Origin: Gambelia wislizenii
Lineage: Eukaryota; Chordata; Lepidosauria; Squamata; Crotaphytidae
NCBI GenBank assembly: GCA_030847615.1
Contig: JAUMIR010000001.1
Coordinates: forward strand, 446,578,687-446,642,686
DNA: 64,000 nt
Direction: 5' to 3'
This document shows, in pieces, positions 1 through 11,833 of this stretch (its first letter is position 1; every line of letters starts with the position of its first letter). Below the pieces are notes generated by a model. That model saw only the letters and a program-made list of their open reading frames with translations. It was not told where the DNA came from and made no database searches. The position numbers and the translations under genes were made by a program.

Positions 1-1263
1 GTGAGTCTTTGGTTCACACCTTGCAGGTTTACAGCACTAAGCATTGTTGTAAACCCAGCATAATCCCAGAAAACCTAATGGAAAAATAACACATTAGCAT
101 AGTCAGATTTAAGATGACAAGGCTCCTGCAAAATTGTAGCTGTGCAAAAGAGGAAATTTCAACATGTGTAGTATTGGGCCATCCTTTAAAAGGGTGAAAG
201 AACGTCACATATTCATGTATGAAAGATGGTTGTGTCTGCTCTTGCCCTGTTCTGTGAGAAGATTAAAAATTCTTAATGACATGCAACAGAGAAACATGGT
301 CCAATATCTCAGATACATATACTGTATCTACCCTTAAAACTAATAGCATTTTAATTATCTGCCATTTACTGATTCATTTATTCAGACCCATTCCATCCCA
401 AATGAACCAGAGCAAGGAGGAAACACATTAAAAGTAACATTACCTGTAACACTTCTTTTGCTGGTTTTTGACACGACGTAAAAAAAACTAAAGCAATGCC
501 TTGAGTAAATTTGTAAAAGGTAGCAAGTAATATTTATTTGCTAATCTCCCGAAATGTAAGGTTTTTTGTATTTTCTTACTCTATTCTTAAAAAAAAAAAC
601 CTATGCTACTAGCAAACATAACATGTCACTCTTAAAGTAACAAATAATATTAACAAGTTACTTTTTACCAAAAGAAGAGGGAGGTATGAATTAAATTTTA
701 AAATGTAACATTCCAAGGTCTGCTCAAAACAATTAACAATAATTTTAAAACTTATAACAGAGAAAAAATAGTAATAGATGGACAATTTAACCCTGACCAT
801 CAAAAGCCTAGATAGAGGGTGATGCGGGAGGGGGGAAATAGAAGAAAGTGTATCATTCCCAAAATAGATTCAAGGCTCAACCAGAATACCTCCAAGTATC
901 AAGAGTTTCCAATTCTTTTTGTTTTGCTTGTACCTGCATATTCATATTCATATTCCTCTCTTACTCCCTAGTGTCTTTCCCACTCTCTGATCTCATGTCA
1001 CATCCAGTCTCATGTAATATTTTAAAAACTGATATTCACCAATTTCCACTACACCTTTTTAAAATTATTCAGGAGTTGCAGTCATTTTCTTTCAGTGTTA
1101 ACATTCCCCTTTCCCTTGAATCTATATCCTGGAAATAGTAGCTGCATTTGCTTGGAAGCCATCTTTACTTGTTTCAAGACAGCAAGAACACAGCAGTCAA
1201 GTAACCAATACACTTCATTTTGGAAAGTACTGGGTTAATTTAGTGACCTAGGGAGTGGGAACC
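1..1263. other. TGFB3 intron 1 sequence, no feature seen
   Basis: AT-rich sequence with no splice-flanked ORF, no recognisable TGFB3 exon and no transposon I could identify. It is placed in TGFB3 intron 1 only because no exon 2 was found between here and 16639. Confidence 0.4.
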
Positions 1264-1737
1264 CAGTGGGCCCTCTGTATCCATGGGGATTGGTTTCAAG
1301 ACACCACCACTACCCCCCACGGATACAAAATAATGCAGTGGGACTTTATATAAAGGGACTTTACAGTACATAAAGCTCAAGCACCATCCAATATCTTACA
1401 CCCTCCCCATGTACACCCTGAAGTTAGCCACTGCTGCCACGCACAGAAACCCCAACCTACCCTCCCCACCCTGACACTCACTCCCCTCTCTTCCTCTCTC
1501 CCCCGTGGTGGTGGCTGCCTTCATTGTGCACATGGGGCAGATAGTGAGAGAGGAACAGAAGGAAATGAGTGTCACCGTGGGGTGGGGTGAGAAGGGGAGG
1601 CTGGGGCTTGCATGTGCTGCAGCAGCTTCTTTGCCCTCAGCAGGGGAGAGCTATAGAACAGTTTCCACTCCGGTCCTCTTGCGAGACCACCAGGTGGGGT
1701 GGGGGGAAAATAAGATCTCCCACACTGATACATATAC

Positions 1738-1770
<33 letters not shown>

Positions 1771-1870
1771 TTTAAAAATACTGTATTTTTAAAAAAGATT
1801 GAATATTTGAATGTTTTTTATTATTTTTGATCCACAGCTGGTTGAATCTGCAGAAAGGGAGGGTCCACTG
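1264..1870. mobile_element. Tigger/pogo-like non-autonomous DNA transposon
   Basis: The left end reads CAGTGGGCCCTCTGTATCC and the right end GGGAGGGTCCACTG followed by TA, so the termini are inverted copies. 'Tatccatgggg' and 'ggatacaaaat' near the left end are typical of this family, copies of which recur throughout the window. A (TA)(CA)n microsatellite lies inside at about 1737-1770. No transposase. Confidence 0.7.
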
Positions 1871-2022
1871 TAAAAAGTTTTCAGTAATGCCAGAAGCTCC
1901 CCAAAATGCTTAGTGTTGAGGGGAAAGGCCATATGGATCTGCACAACGAAACTGATTTGTACAGAAACAAAACCCGGGATTTTCAGTGACTTTTTACCCG
2001 TCTAGACACAGCCTCAGACTCA

Positions 2023-2220
2023 GGGGCCCATTCACACTACACAACTGTAACATTATTCCGTTTGAAATGCCATGGCTCCATCCTAAGGAATCCTGGGGTC
2101 GGTAGTTTGGTGAGGCACTAGATCTCCCTGGCTGAGAATTCTCAATGCGCCTCCTATCCCAGATTCCATGGCAGTTAAAGTGGAATGTAGCAATATAATT
2201 GTGTAGTGTGAATGCCTCAC
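2023..2220. mobile_element. Palindromic MITE ('aatcctgggatttgtag' family)
   Basis: The left arm (CCATTCACACTACACAA ... CCATGGCTCCATCC) and right arm (ATTCCATGGCAGTTAAAGTGG ... TTGTGTAGTGTGAATG) are inverted copies around a short centre. The family recurs near 8160, 19370, 27085, 27563 and 28603. Non-coding. Confidence 0.7.
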
Positions 2221-2324
2221 ATGACTTGACAGTCTCCTAAGAAAAGGAACATTTCCCCTGGGGGGGAGGGAGAGCCTTTCTATTATCTAAACATGGACAC
2301 TCAGGCAGAAGAATTAAGACTGTC

Positions 2325-2487
2325 AGTGTGAAAACAGGAGAGGGTTCCTGTACCTTTAATGGTTGTGCAGAAGAGGGATTTCCAGCAAGTGTTGCTCATC
2401 ACACTACCAGATAACAAGCAACACTTGTTGGAATTCCCTCTTCTATAAAACCATTAAAGATATAGGAGCCCTCTTCAGTTTTCACTC
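2325..2487. mobile_element. Hairpin MITE
   Basis: Two arms of about 70 bp form an inverted repeat: GTGTGAAAACAGGAGAGGG ... CAAGTGTTGCT against AGCAACACTTG ... CCCTCTTCAGTTTTCAC. Only about 20 bp of spacer separates them. No coding capacity; superfamily not assigned. Confidence 0.65.
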
Positions 2488-2507
2488 TGGTACCCTAGAC
2501 AGACTAC

Positions 2508-3605
2508 TAAAAACTAAAAACTAAAGTCAGGATTATCCACACCATTGTATTTCCTATTTCTATGTATGGTTTCAGATCCTTTATGGATCTGAAACATGGG
2601 TCACCTATCGCCACCACCTACGACTCCTCGAGCGCTTTCATCAGCGCTGTCTACGCACAATCCTAAATATACACTGGACTGACTTTGTGACGAATGTTGC
2701 TGTCCTTGAGCAAGCAGGGATCACCAGCATTGAGGCCATGATATTGAGAACACAGCTGCGCTGGGCAGGGCACATTTCTAGGATGGAGGACCATCGCCTC
2801 CCAAAAATACTACTCTACGGTGAACTCACCACGGGTCAGCGTAAGAGGGGCGCTCCAAAAAAGCGATACAAAGACTCCCTGAAACAACATCTCAGGCTTG
2901 GCCAAATTGATCACCAACAGTGGTCCGCCCTGGCCTCACATCGGGAGGCATGGAGACGCACTATCCACAATGCTGCAGCCTTATTTGAGAACTCACGACG
3001 AACAAGTCTTGAAGAGAAACGACAACGCAGAAAGAATCACAACCCAAAAACATCACCCAAGGAGACCTTCTGCTGTGCTTTTTGCAACCGGACTTGTTTA
3101 TCTCGGATTGGCCTTTTTAGTCATCAGCGCGCTTGCAGAAAGCGCGGGATGAGTCCTTCCTGAATCTTCGTTTGCGAAGAAAAGCCAGAGAGAGAGGAGT
3201 ATGGTTGTAAAAGCTGGACAGTGAAGAAAGCTGATAGGAAGAACATCTCATTTGAAATGTGGTGCTGGAGGAGGGTTCTACGGATACCGTGGACTGCTAA
3301 AAGGACAAATAAATGGGTCCTAGAGCAAATCAAACCTGAATTCTGCCTAGGAGCCAAGATAACTAAACTGAGGCTGTCATACTTTGTAGTTATATCATGA
3401 GAAGACATGACTCACTAGAAAAGACCATAATGCTTGGTAAGGTAGAAGAGAAGAAGATCACAACCCAGATGGAGAGACTCAATCAAGAAAGCCACAGCCT
3501 TGAGTCTGCAAGACCTGAGCAGGGCTGTCAATGATAGGGTGACTTGGAAGTCTCTCATTCATGGTGCTGCATAAGATGAAGTCAACTTGATGGCAGTTAA
3601 CAACA
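2508..3605 (+). mobile_element. RTE-BovB LINE, 3' part, interrupted by another LINE
   Basis: Before the interruption the frame reads TKVRIIHTIVFPISMYG. After it, the reading resumes with YGCKSWTVKKADRKN and WCWRRVLRIPWTAKRTNKW. These are the C-terminal reverse-transcriptase segments of BovB-type RTE elements. The 3' end reads GATGGCAGTTAACAACAAC, the BovB tail shared with Sauria SINEs. Stop codons break the frame, so the copy is dead. The inserted LINE occupies 2572-3199. Confidence 0.8.
2572..3199 (+). mobile_element. LINE 'A', 3' end of ORF2 with C2HC finger, inserted in BovB
   Basis: The open frame starts LYGSETWVTYRHHLRLLERF and continues with RWAGHISRMEDHRLPK, YGEL, PKKRYKDSLKQ and a terminal C-x2-C-x12-H-x3-C finger (CAFCNRTCLSRIGL, then SHQRAC). 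These are C-terminal features of non-LTR reverse transcriptases; the clade is uncertain. The element ends in a GA-rich tail (GAAAAGCCAGAGAGAGA). It is flanked by an 8-bp duplication GTATGGTT (2564-2571 and 3200-3207) in the BovB host. The terminal 158-codon frame is intact to its stop at 3163, suggesting a relatively young copy. It is 5'-truncated. Confidence 0.8.
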
Positions 3606-4160
3606 ACAAACCCATAACAGAACTGTACAGAAAAAGGTCTTGGAGCCCAATTGAAATTTTATTGGGTGGTGACAGGAACACCACATCAATCAGACCTCCT
3701 GTTTACATGACAAACATAGAAGTCTCTATCACAAGCCTTGTAAATAAAGCTAGAAGTTCACATCTGTATGCTTGCCTAAAAATCACCAAGATCACTCTTG
3801 TACCTATTATGCATTTGTACCTATTATATGTTTCTCTTTGCCATGAGTGTATAGCAGCTTCAGGTGAAGGGTAGGATTGCCAGGTTTATTTCATTATGAG
3901 GGATGTCTCCTATGTGACAGTTGGAAAGCTTTTCCTTTTATATAGATTGAACAAGAAGTGAAAAATCCCATATTTTCAGTTGTGAGCTTTATCTTCCTAT
4001 AAAGATAGAAATGTGATATCGTATAATTTATGAATGTGGACTATATGTTAATTTTACAGAGAAATATGTGGCTAAGTTAATTGAAATTAATACTATCACT
4101 TGATAGTTATGTAGAACACAAACACATTAACAGCTCCTTCTGATTATCAACCCTGCATGT
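3606..4160. other. Intronic stretch, no feature seen
   Basis: AT-rich sequence between the BovB end and the L1. No ORF, hairpin or known repeat was recognised. Confidence 0.4.
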
Positions 4161-4164
4161 CATG

Positions 4165-6180
4165 AATTTTGATGGTCCTCTAAATCTAGATCCCTTTTAT
4201 TTTCCATTGTTATCTATTGCTTTATCCACATTAAGCATGTTACTTCATAATATATCCTTAGGTCTGGTAGCCCTAATCTACTCCTTTCTTTTGTATCCGT
4301 CAGTAATTTCCATTTAATCCTAGGCTTTTTCCCCTTCCAAACAAATTTAGATATTTCTCTTTGCCATTTTGTAAATATTTCATTTGACAAAATAATTGGT
4401 ATGGTTTGGAATAAATACATTAATCTTGGTAATAAATTCCTTTTGATAACTGATATTTTCTCCATCAAAGATAAATTGATATCTTTCCATCTAATTAAAT
4501 CCTGATTAATTTCCTTCCATAAGTTAAGAATGGGGTGGCATGGCTACCTCTGGTATGGCAAAGTTAAAATTAACACAGAATTTAAAAATTATATTATTAG
4601 AAAATTGTTAAATAGAATACGGAATAAATATAAAAGAAGATTAAGCCCTTCCTTGGCTATCACCACAGGAAGCATTCTGTAAGAGGGAATTAAGAGTGGA
4701 GCAATGGCTAAAATATTGGGATATATTAGAGATAATGGAAGATAATGTGTAGAAAATTAAAGATAAACAACAACTAGAGAAGGAGAGATTTAAAATGCAA
4801 TGGTTAAGTCATTATCAGTTGCAAGAAAGAGTAAAAGAGGATTTGAAACAATTTCAATATGAAGGTGAAAAACCAGAGTTTGAAAAGCTATTATGCTCAG
4901 AGGAGAATCATTTAATTAGTAAGATGCATTGAGGCCATGATATTGAGAACACAGCTGCGCTAGGCAGGGCACGTTTCTAGGATGGAGGACCATTGCCTCC
5001 CAAAAATAGTACTCCACGGTGAACTCGCCACGGGTCAGCGTAAGAGGGGCACTCCAAAAAAGCGATACAAAGACTCCCTGAAACAACATCTCAGGCTTGG
5101 CCAAACTGATCGCCAACAATGGTCCACCCTGGCTTCATATCGGGAGGCATGGAGACGCACTATCCACAATGCTGCAGCCTTATTTGAGAGCACACACCGA
5201 ACAAATCTTGAAGAGAAACGACAACGCAGAAAGAATCACAACCCGGAAACATCACCCAAGGAGACCCTCTGCTGTACTTTCTGTAACCGGACTTGTTTAT
5301 CTCGGATTGGCCTTTTCATCATCAGCGCACTTGCAGAAAGTGCAGGATGAGTCCTTCCTGAATCTTCGTTTGCGAAGAAAAGTCAGAGAGAGAGAGAGAG
5401 AGAGAGAGACTGCTGTTACAGTTTAATACAGAGGAAGAGCAAATTAAACAATGTATGACAGACTGAGTGCAGAATTTGGGATAGCAATTACAATTAGAAC
5501 AATGGGAGGAAGTATGGAATAGAGGACTAAAATTTACAAGTTCATATAATCTTAAAGAAAACTTTTACAAAAATGATGTATAAATAGTATTTGACCCCAC
5601 AAAAATTAGCAAGAATGTATAAAGGAAGTTTAGATAAATGTTGGAAATGTCAGAAACAGACAGGCTCATTCTTTCACATGTGGTGGAAATGCAAAAAAGC
5701 AAAGAAATTCTGGTTTAAAATTAATAAATGGATAGAAAAATATTAGACATTAAAATAGAAAGGAGACCTGAATTATATCTTTTGAACATGGTAAATTTAA
5801 AAGACAAAACAGAAAAAGAATATAGAAATTTAATTAGTTATTTAGTGACTGCTGCAAGATTGGTATATGCAAGGAAATGGAAAACCAATAAACTACCGAC
5901 ATATATGGAGTTAGCAACACTGGACAAACTTTCGAATTTACTGAAAAATAAGTCAAATGAGATTTTCATAAAGAATTGGGATTCATTCATAGAATATACT
6001 AGATAAAAATGGGGATATTTGTAATTTGGGTTTTGTTGTATAATTATTGGAAATGCATTAGATAATGAGATGTGTGAGAAATGTCTATAATTATTGACAA
6101 TACATACAAAGTGAATGAACTGATAAGTTGTTAGACAAGGAGAAGAGATATTAATTCAATTTATATAAAAAAACAATCAG
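4165..6180 (+). mobile_element. L1 LINE with 5' inversion (twin-primed), interrupted by LINE 'A'
   Basis: On the minus strand, about 4530 down to 4165 encodes L1 ORF2 sequence including LLPRLMYLFQTIPIILSN and WKGKKPRIKWKLLTDTKERS. From about 4535 on the plus strand the reading continues GWHGYLWYGKVKINTEFKN and ends at 6006 with the ORF2 C-terminus (LISYLVTAARLVYARKWKTN). The inverted segment stops almost where the sense segment begins in ORF2 coordinates, the structure expected from twin priming. A short 3'UTR and A-rich end follow near 6170. The copy is disrupted by stops and by a nested LINE at 4925-5411. Confidence 0.8.
4925..5411 (+). mobile_element. LINE 'A', second copy, nested in L1
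   Basis: Closely similar to the copy at 2572-3199: ISRMED-like start, LPKIVLHGELATGQRKRGTP, PKKRYKDSLKQHLRLGQTDR, and a C-terminal Cys-rich finger ending in a (GA)n tract at about 5387-5410. The end of the finger is altered: sequence around 5318 lacks the His-containing part seen in the first copy. It splits the L1 frame between SKM and LLLQFNTEEEQ-like sequence. No target duplication was recognised; a few L1 bases seem deleted instead. Confidence 0.75.
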
Positions 6181-6189
6181 AGATTAGAT

Positions 6190-8157
6190 ATTACTTTTGT
6201 CAGCAGATTTATCACCAACAGAAGATCAGAGTGCCACTCTTTCTAAATGAACTAGACACTTGTCTTTCCTACTGTCCGCTCAATATAGGCCCACTGAGAG
6301 GCACCTGGCACAGCCTGGGGATGAACTAACCCAGGAGTAGCCAAACAGCAGACCTATGCAGCAGAATGGTCACAATAACAAAGGCTTCAGCTAGCAGCCA
6401 TTCACTGCACTGACCCACTTTTACATGCAATAAGAGACTTACAGGCAGCAAAGTTCATCCAAAGATATCTGGAGGCCTTTATCTTCAGTTGCACTATAAA
6501 CAAACACAGTATATACACAGCAAACCACATTAACAAACTCAACAGCAATTTCTCCAACATCCACAAACACTCCTCTTTCTCCACAACACCAACCCACACA
6601 CAATGCATCTTATGCTTCTACTATTGGCCTTCTGCCTAGCCACAGCCGTGATCAAATCCACTTCAGCTGTGCTAGTGTGGTCTGTTGCTCCAATGTTTTT
6701 CCTTTTGTACTTAAAGCAATATTACCCTGACAAGTTCAAGACTACAACTTAGTCCCATAATTACTTCTTTCCTCCTTCCTCCAAGCAATGTGGAGAAAAC
6801 ACCATTGTTCCCCTCTCCCCTATCCTGCCAATAGTAGCCTCTAAACTTTAAGCACAAAACATTAAACTGGGTGGGGTCCTCAGGTTGGAATTCTCTTGGG
6901 TCCTTACACTAGTGTAACTGGGAGTTAGGCCAGCATAAATACGTCTTCAGATATTGAACAAGGAGATTTCTAGTATCTCCTTGTGGAATACTTTTTTCTA
7001 AGCTGTGCTTTCCTAGCAACACAAAGATGCAGTGCTCTTTGTTGCTTTTAACAAAGGTGCTAACTCCTTTGGAAACCGGCCACCCTTAGGTATCATCTGG
7101 CCAGTAGCCATCAGTTTTCTCTTTGCCTTGTGCTACCATACCAGGGATGAAACATCAGGGAGGCAGAGTTGGAGGGGAGGGCACAAGGACAGCAGAGAGC
7201 TTTCTCTCCTGTCATCACATGGAAGAAGGATGTAGGGCTACTCCTGAAATGTCAGCTCTGCTTTTCTATCTGAGCTAAGCTCTCCTTCTTCTGCTGTCTT
7301 ACTTCCTCTGCTGGACTGAAGTCCTAGAACAAGACCTCAGCCAGGACTGTTTCCTGCATGCACAGTTCAGATTTGTCTGTATCAACCCTGAAACCTCACT
7401 GGAATAAGACTTTCTTTGCTTCAAGTGGTGGTGGGGAGGCAGGAAGGCAGTGAGAAAACCAGCTTTGGCTCTAAATTCATGGTGAATCACCACCTGGCAG
7501 AGAAACTGAGCCATGGCAAAGTTGAACATTTGCCACTTTTGAAGACATGGAACCAAATCCATTGCTGGGGCAAATGGAAGGAACACTACAAACCTCTGCA
7601 ACTTTCACTAGGGCTATATTTCAGCCACCCCAAGCAACTTCCCCACTGTGATCTAATTTCAACAGCATATCTCAGCATGCAAACAATTTGATCCGACAAG
7701 GCCAACCAAAATGGCACATTTGTGCTACAGAGTTCAACTGGCATCTTTGCCTTGTACATGTAAACACAGCAACAGGGGGAAGAAGAACCAACCTGGCCAG
7801 AGTTATCAGGACAGGCCCTGTGCTTTCATGGCCAAAACTTAGATCTAGCGACAGCACCTGGCAATGTCACAGGAGTTGGGGCCTGAATGAAACAAAGGAG
7901 AGCAGGGAAGAAATGAGGTCTCTGGACAGTTAACAGCAGTCACTCTGGAGCAGTTTGCAGCATTGGGAGCTAGCAACACACAATTATTGTTCTTTTCTTT
8001 TCAGGGCACTACTCTCACCCTGAGATGCCTTCCCTCACCCTTGGGCCTGGAGAGGACATGCCAGAACCTGAGATCTGTCGACACTGCTTCCAACCCTCTA
8101 AAACTAGCCCACCAGCATCTTTTTTCATAAAGTATATCTACAGTATATATTCATAGT
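6190..8157. other. TGFB3 intron 1, no gene or named repeat seen
   Basis: Mixed-composition sequence with only short chance ORFs. I found no exon with splice sites, no inverted-repeat element and no recognisable LINE or SINE. Confidence 0.35.
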
Positions 8158-8390
8158 AGTCTGATACCACTTTAACTGCTACAAGTCCATCCTACGGAAT
8201 CCTGGGATTTGCAGTTTGGACAGGTACAGATAAATCTATGCTAGAGAGCTCTAGTATTCTCCCCTGAACTACAACAATGGAGTTACCTATCAGAGAATTC
8301 TACAGACCTCACTAAACTACAAATGTCAAGATTCTGGAAGATGCAGACATGGCAGAACAAGTGGTACCCACCTGCTATAATAATGTAGTG
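8158..8390. mobile_element. Palindromic MITE, degraded
   Basis: Same family as 2023-2220: GATACCACTTTAACTGC and AATCCTGGGATTTGCAG near the left; ACTACAAATGTCAAGATTC and ATAATGTAGTGTAGC on the right, in inverted arrangement. Several mismatches indicate an old copy. Confidence 0.55.
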
Positions 8391-8687
8391 TAGCTCTATT
8401 GCTTCTCTCTGTACCTAAGCCCACTGCCTTTTCATTTTGAATAGGCTCACATTTTCTTTGGCCTTGCCGTATTTGCACATCTCACTTCAAACCAACTCCC
8501 TTCATCCTTTGCTCTAGTATCACCAATGCCTGTCTTTAATCTGGGGTCTCTTTTATATGAACAGAGTTTCAGTAAGCACAGCTGCATAGCAGCTGCAGTG
8601 TTTCTCTTCGTAAGAAATGGCTTCCCTCCATGCACCTATTAAATGGCATATAAACGAGTCACCAACTTCACCTCCATTTGCTCACAC

Positions 8688-8828
8688 CAGTCTCCCCAAC
8701 CTGCTGCTGTCCAGATGTGCTGGGCTATAGCTTCAATCATTCCTGACTAGCACGGTCATTGCCTATCCTGGCTGGGAATAACAGGAGCTATAGATCACAT
8801 CTGGAGGGCAACAGGTTGGCAGAGGCTG
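8688..8828. mobile_element. Short palindromic repeat ('ccagatgt ... acatctgg' family)
   Basis: The arms read AACCTGCTGCTGTCCAGATG and CACATCTGGAGGGCAACAGG, inverted about a 60-bp centre containing GGCTATAGC and GCTATAG. Related half or full copies occur near 12480, 18975, 29716, 30840 and 58965. Confidence 0.5.
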
Positions 8829-8893
8829 ACCAATGTCCTTTGCAGTAATTTCAGGTTTGATTCTTTTAATAACTTCTCTGTACAACTAAAGTA

Positions 8894-9118
8894 GAGAGCC
8901 AACATGGTGTAATGGTCTGAGCATTGGACTATGACTGCAGAACAGGGTTCAAATCCCTGCTTGGCCATAGAAACTTTGGGCAAGTCACACTCTCTCAGCC
9001 TCAGAGGGAGGCAAAAGCAACCCCCCTCTGAACAAATTTTGCCAAGAAAACCCCGTGATAGGGTTGCCTTAGGATCGCCATAAGTTGGAAACAACTTGAA
9101 GGCACACAACAACAACAG
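8894..9118 (+). repeat. Sauria-type tRNA-derived SINE
   Basis: The tRNA-like head shows an A-box-like TGGTGTAATGG and a B-box-like GGGTTCAAATCCC. The body includes CAAGTCACACTCTCTCAGCC. The 3' tail (GATCGCCATAAGTTGGAAAC ... GGCACACAACAACAAC) resembles BovB LINE 3' ends, the hallmark of Sauria SINEs, which depend on BovB for retrotransposition. It is not a functional tRNA gene. Confidence 0.85.
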
Positions 9119-9657
9119 CTAAAGTGGGTCATACGTTAACCAGAAGCCCCTATGAACTTCCTACATAAATGCAGAATAATTATTAATGATTTTTGCCACC
9201 CTTCTCCCTCACCATCTCTTTAGATGAGTTTTTCTGTTATTTTTTGTTAATGAAACCAATCATATGCCTTTACAGGACTGTTCAGTCAAATGAATCCATG
9301 AAACTACTCACTTCTAAGATAATCGTTATTGTTTTGGCACTTCATTGTCTTATTTTTCCTGGTATACATGGGAAGCCTAAGACTGGTTCACATTACTACT
9401 TTTGCCATTCATATTACCTGCATACTTTGGAAATGTGTGTGAATATGGTATATGCATGAATTGATTCTCTACCAGTTTATGTAGAGCAGAAGACTTGGAG
9501 TTATATGCAGATCTCTGAATGATTTACGGTGGATTGTCAAGGTTTTCTAATGAGGGATGGATAATTCTATATGTTTCAATTTGTTCTTCCATTTTTTTTT
9601 TAATTTCAAGGGTTTCCCCATCAAATTGATTAAGTCTGTATGAAGAAGCAATCAGTA

Positions 9658-9887
9658 CAGTTGTCCCTCCATATCCACAGATTTGGTATCCATGGATTTA
9701 AGTATTCATGGCTTGAAAATAGTCTTTAAAAAATAATAATCCAAAAAGCAAACCTTGATTTTGCCATCTTATATACTGGACACCATTTTGCTATGCCATT
9801 GCATATAATGGGACTTGATTATTCACAGATTTTGGTATCCAAGGAGGGTCCTGGAACCAAACCCCAGCGAATATGAAGGGACAACTG
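9658..9887. mobile_element. Tigger/pogo-like MITE with TA target duplication
   Basis: The termini CAGTTGTCCCTCCATAT and ATGAAGGGACAACTG form inverted repeats and are flanked by TA on each side (9656-9657 and 9888-9889). The interior carries the family markers 'tatccatggattt' and 'ccaaaaagcaaaccttgatt'. Length 230 bp; no transposase. Confidence 0.85.
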
Positions 9888-9946
9888 TATTCTCAACCAG
9901 CTGCAATGGATAAATTCAAGAATTACAGCCACTCCCAATGTGGGAG

Positions 9947-10522
9947 TGTGATGAGCTTGTGATGGAATGCAGTGGAGTGAATGAGAAAACAGAATGAGGG
10001 AGCCAATCCCAGAGCAGGAAACTAATGGGAGTGGTTTCAGAGAGTTTGAACTGTGTGGATGTCAGTTGAGAGAGCGTTTTTGTCAGTTAAGTCTGTGTGA
10101 AGTTTGGTTTGGAGTTTGGTCTGTGCAGTTGGAGAGTGTTGAGGCTGAATGGTTGATAGAGTGAGTGGGAATTGAGAGTGTGAGACAAAGAGTGGATGAC
10201 TGTTGTATACTTGGTTAAAAGCTCCAAGATTATTATATGTACTTCTATAGGTAGTTGGTCACCTTTGTCACCACAGAGTAAGACTAAGTGACACTAAGCC
10301 AAATAACCAAGTTAGATGCACAGTACTGAAGTATTGATGTTACAACCTTAAAGTTAATAAACCAATTCCTATGTTTTGTTCATAAAGTCAGAATCACTGT
10401 GACTTATTCCACTTACTGACAGATATTAGGCATGCTTATCAACAGAGACCACACATCCACATATTCTATCCACAAAGATCCGGGCCCCAGTCCAGAGAAG
10501 GGATAAATGGGGAAGTCTGACA
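9947..10522 (+). mobile_element. Possible solo LTR
   Basis: It begins TGTGATGAGC, has GT-rich sequence, a TTAATAAACC polyadenylation-like signal near 10352, and a possible end GTCTGACA at 10522. The flanking 5-mers GGGAG and GGTAG match at four of five positions. An alternative end is CTTACTGACA at 10421. Boundaries and class are uncertain. Confidence 0.35.
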
Positions 10523-11406
10523 GGTAGGTGGCAGTGGCAGGCGGCCAGGCTGAGTAACTGGGTAAATTCAGCTGGTGTGTCCTCCACAGGGAGCATCATA
10601 TTGTTCCTGCTTGCCCTGTAGTTGTTTCAGATATGGAGCCTCCCAGAAAAAGAGGTGGCAATACTGTTTCAACACCACAAATGCAGTCAAATACAGAGGG
10701 ATACAAAACCAGGCTTTTAAGAACTAAGCCCCCAACATCTTCTGTCTAGATCAGCTGTCAGTTTCATATTCTTCTGCATCCAAATTCTTTTAATCTCAAC
10801 TTTATTTTCACTGAATGTATAAAGAATTCTGGGGATTTTTTTGAAAAGTTCCTATGGGGGGGGGGAAGAACCAAATGAAATTCTCACCCATTTCAATTGA
10901 TTCTCAGTTCTTTAACAAAAGCAACAAGATGACTCTCACCCCCACCCTCAATACACTGTTGAAATGAATAAAGCTTGATGTAACCAGAACTGGATGTGTG
11001 CTCAGAAGGTCTGAGTTCCATGTGCTGGCCTTTCTGCCCAAGCCTCCTGCTACTGGGTTTGGGAGCCCTACTGAAAAAAAAGGTAGATCCTGCAAGCCTG
11101 AAGTCTGTTCATAAAAACAAGCCCTACCATTAGGCAGATTGAGGCATCCACTTCAGACTTTGGGTGTCATGAAAAAGCTGCTAGTTGTTGCTTGTTCAAT
11201 GTATTATTAACTATCATTTTGCTGAAAGGGACAGGGAGAAGTGTTTGTGGGATTTTCTATTTCATAGGCCAAAATTGACTGGGCTGGAGAATGTCTGCAC
11301 GCCATTTGCCACTCTCTCTTAGCTGCAAATTGTCTTGGGCCATTCCTGCTGTTCAACCGAAGTGTAAAGCACTGTAGGGCTAGACCACATGTGCCATACA
11401 CTAGGG
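10523..11406. other. Intronic stretch, no feature seen
   Basis: No exon or defined repeat was recognised; there is a short G-run near 10857-10865. Confidence 0.35.
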
Positions 11407-11833
11407 GCCAATCTACATGAAGGGGGAAAAAATCCAAAGTGCCTCATAGTATTGGCATCTCACAGCAGCAGCAACATGTCTAAATGGTTTTTCTAGCCTC
11501 AGAAGCCTGCATAAAACTCGCATTTCTGATGGCGGCAGCCTTCACCACCACTGTTTGTTTTTTTTTAAGTCATCCCAAGGTGCACTGGTGCAATAGAGTG
11601 ATTCTCCAATTTTATAGAAAAGCAAAACAGAAAATATTGATCCTGTTTTATCGTGTTAGCGAGCGATCGCTAAGGCAAAAATCTAACGTGGTTGGCAGCG
11701 GGTGCTTGCCCTGCTAGCAAGTCCTGCCCCTGCTCTTGCCCAGCCAATCAGCTTTGTGCTTCCCTTTGGATTTCCTGTCGTTCCATAGTCCAAATGAGCA
11801 GGAATGCGCACCCCCCTCGCAGTTTTTGAAAAA

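Noticed and set aside
2687..3163. A host gene with a zinc-finger-like C-terminus
   Set aside because: The 158-codon ORF is the end of a LINE reverse transcriptase; a second and third copy and target duplications show it is a retrotransposon.
8894..8965. Functional tRNA gene
   Set aside because: A and B boxes are present but there is no cloverleaf with acceptor stem; it is the head of a Sauria-type SINE.
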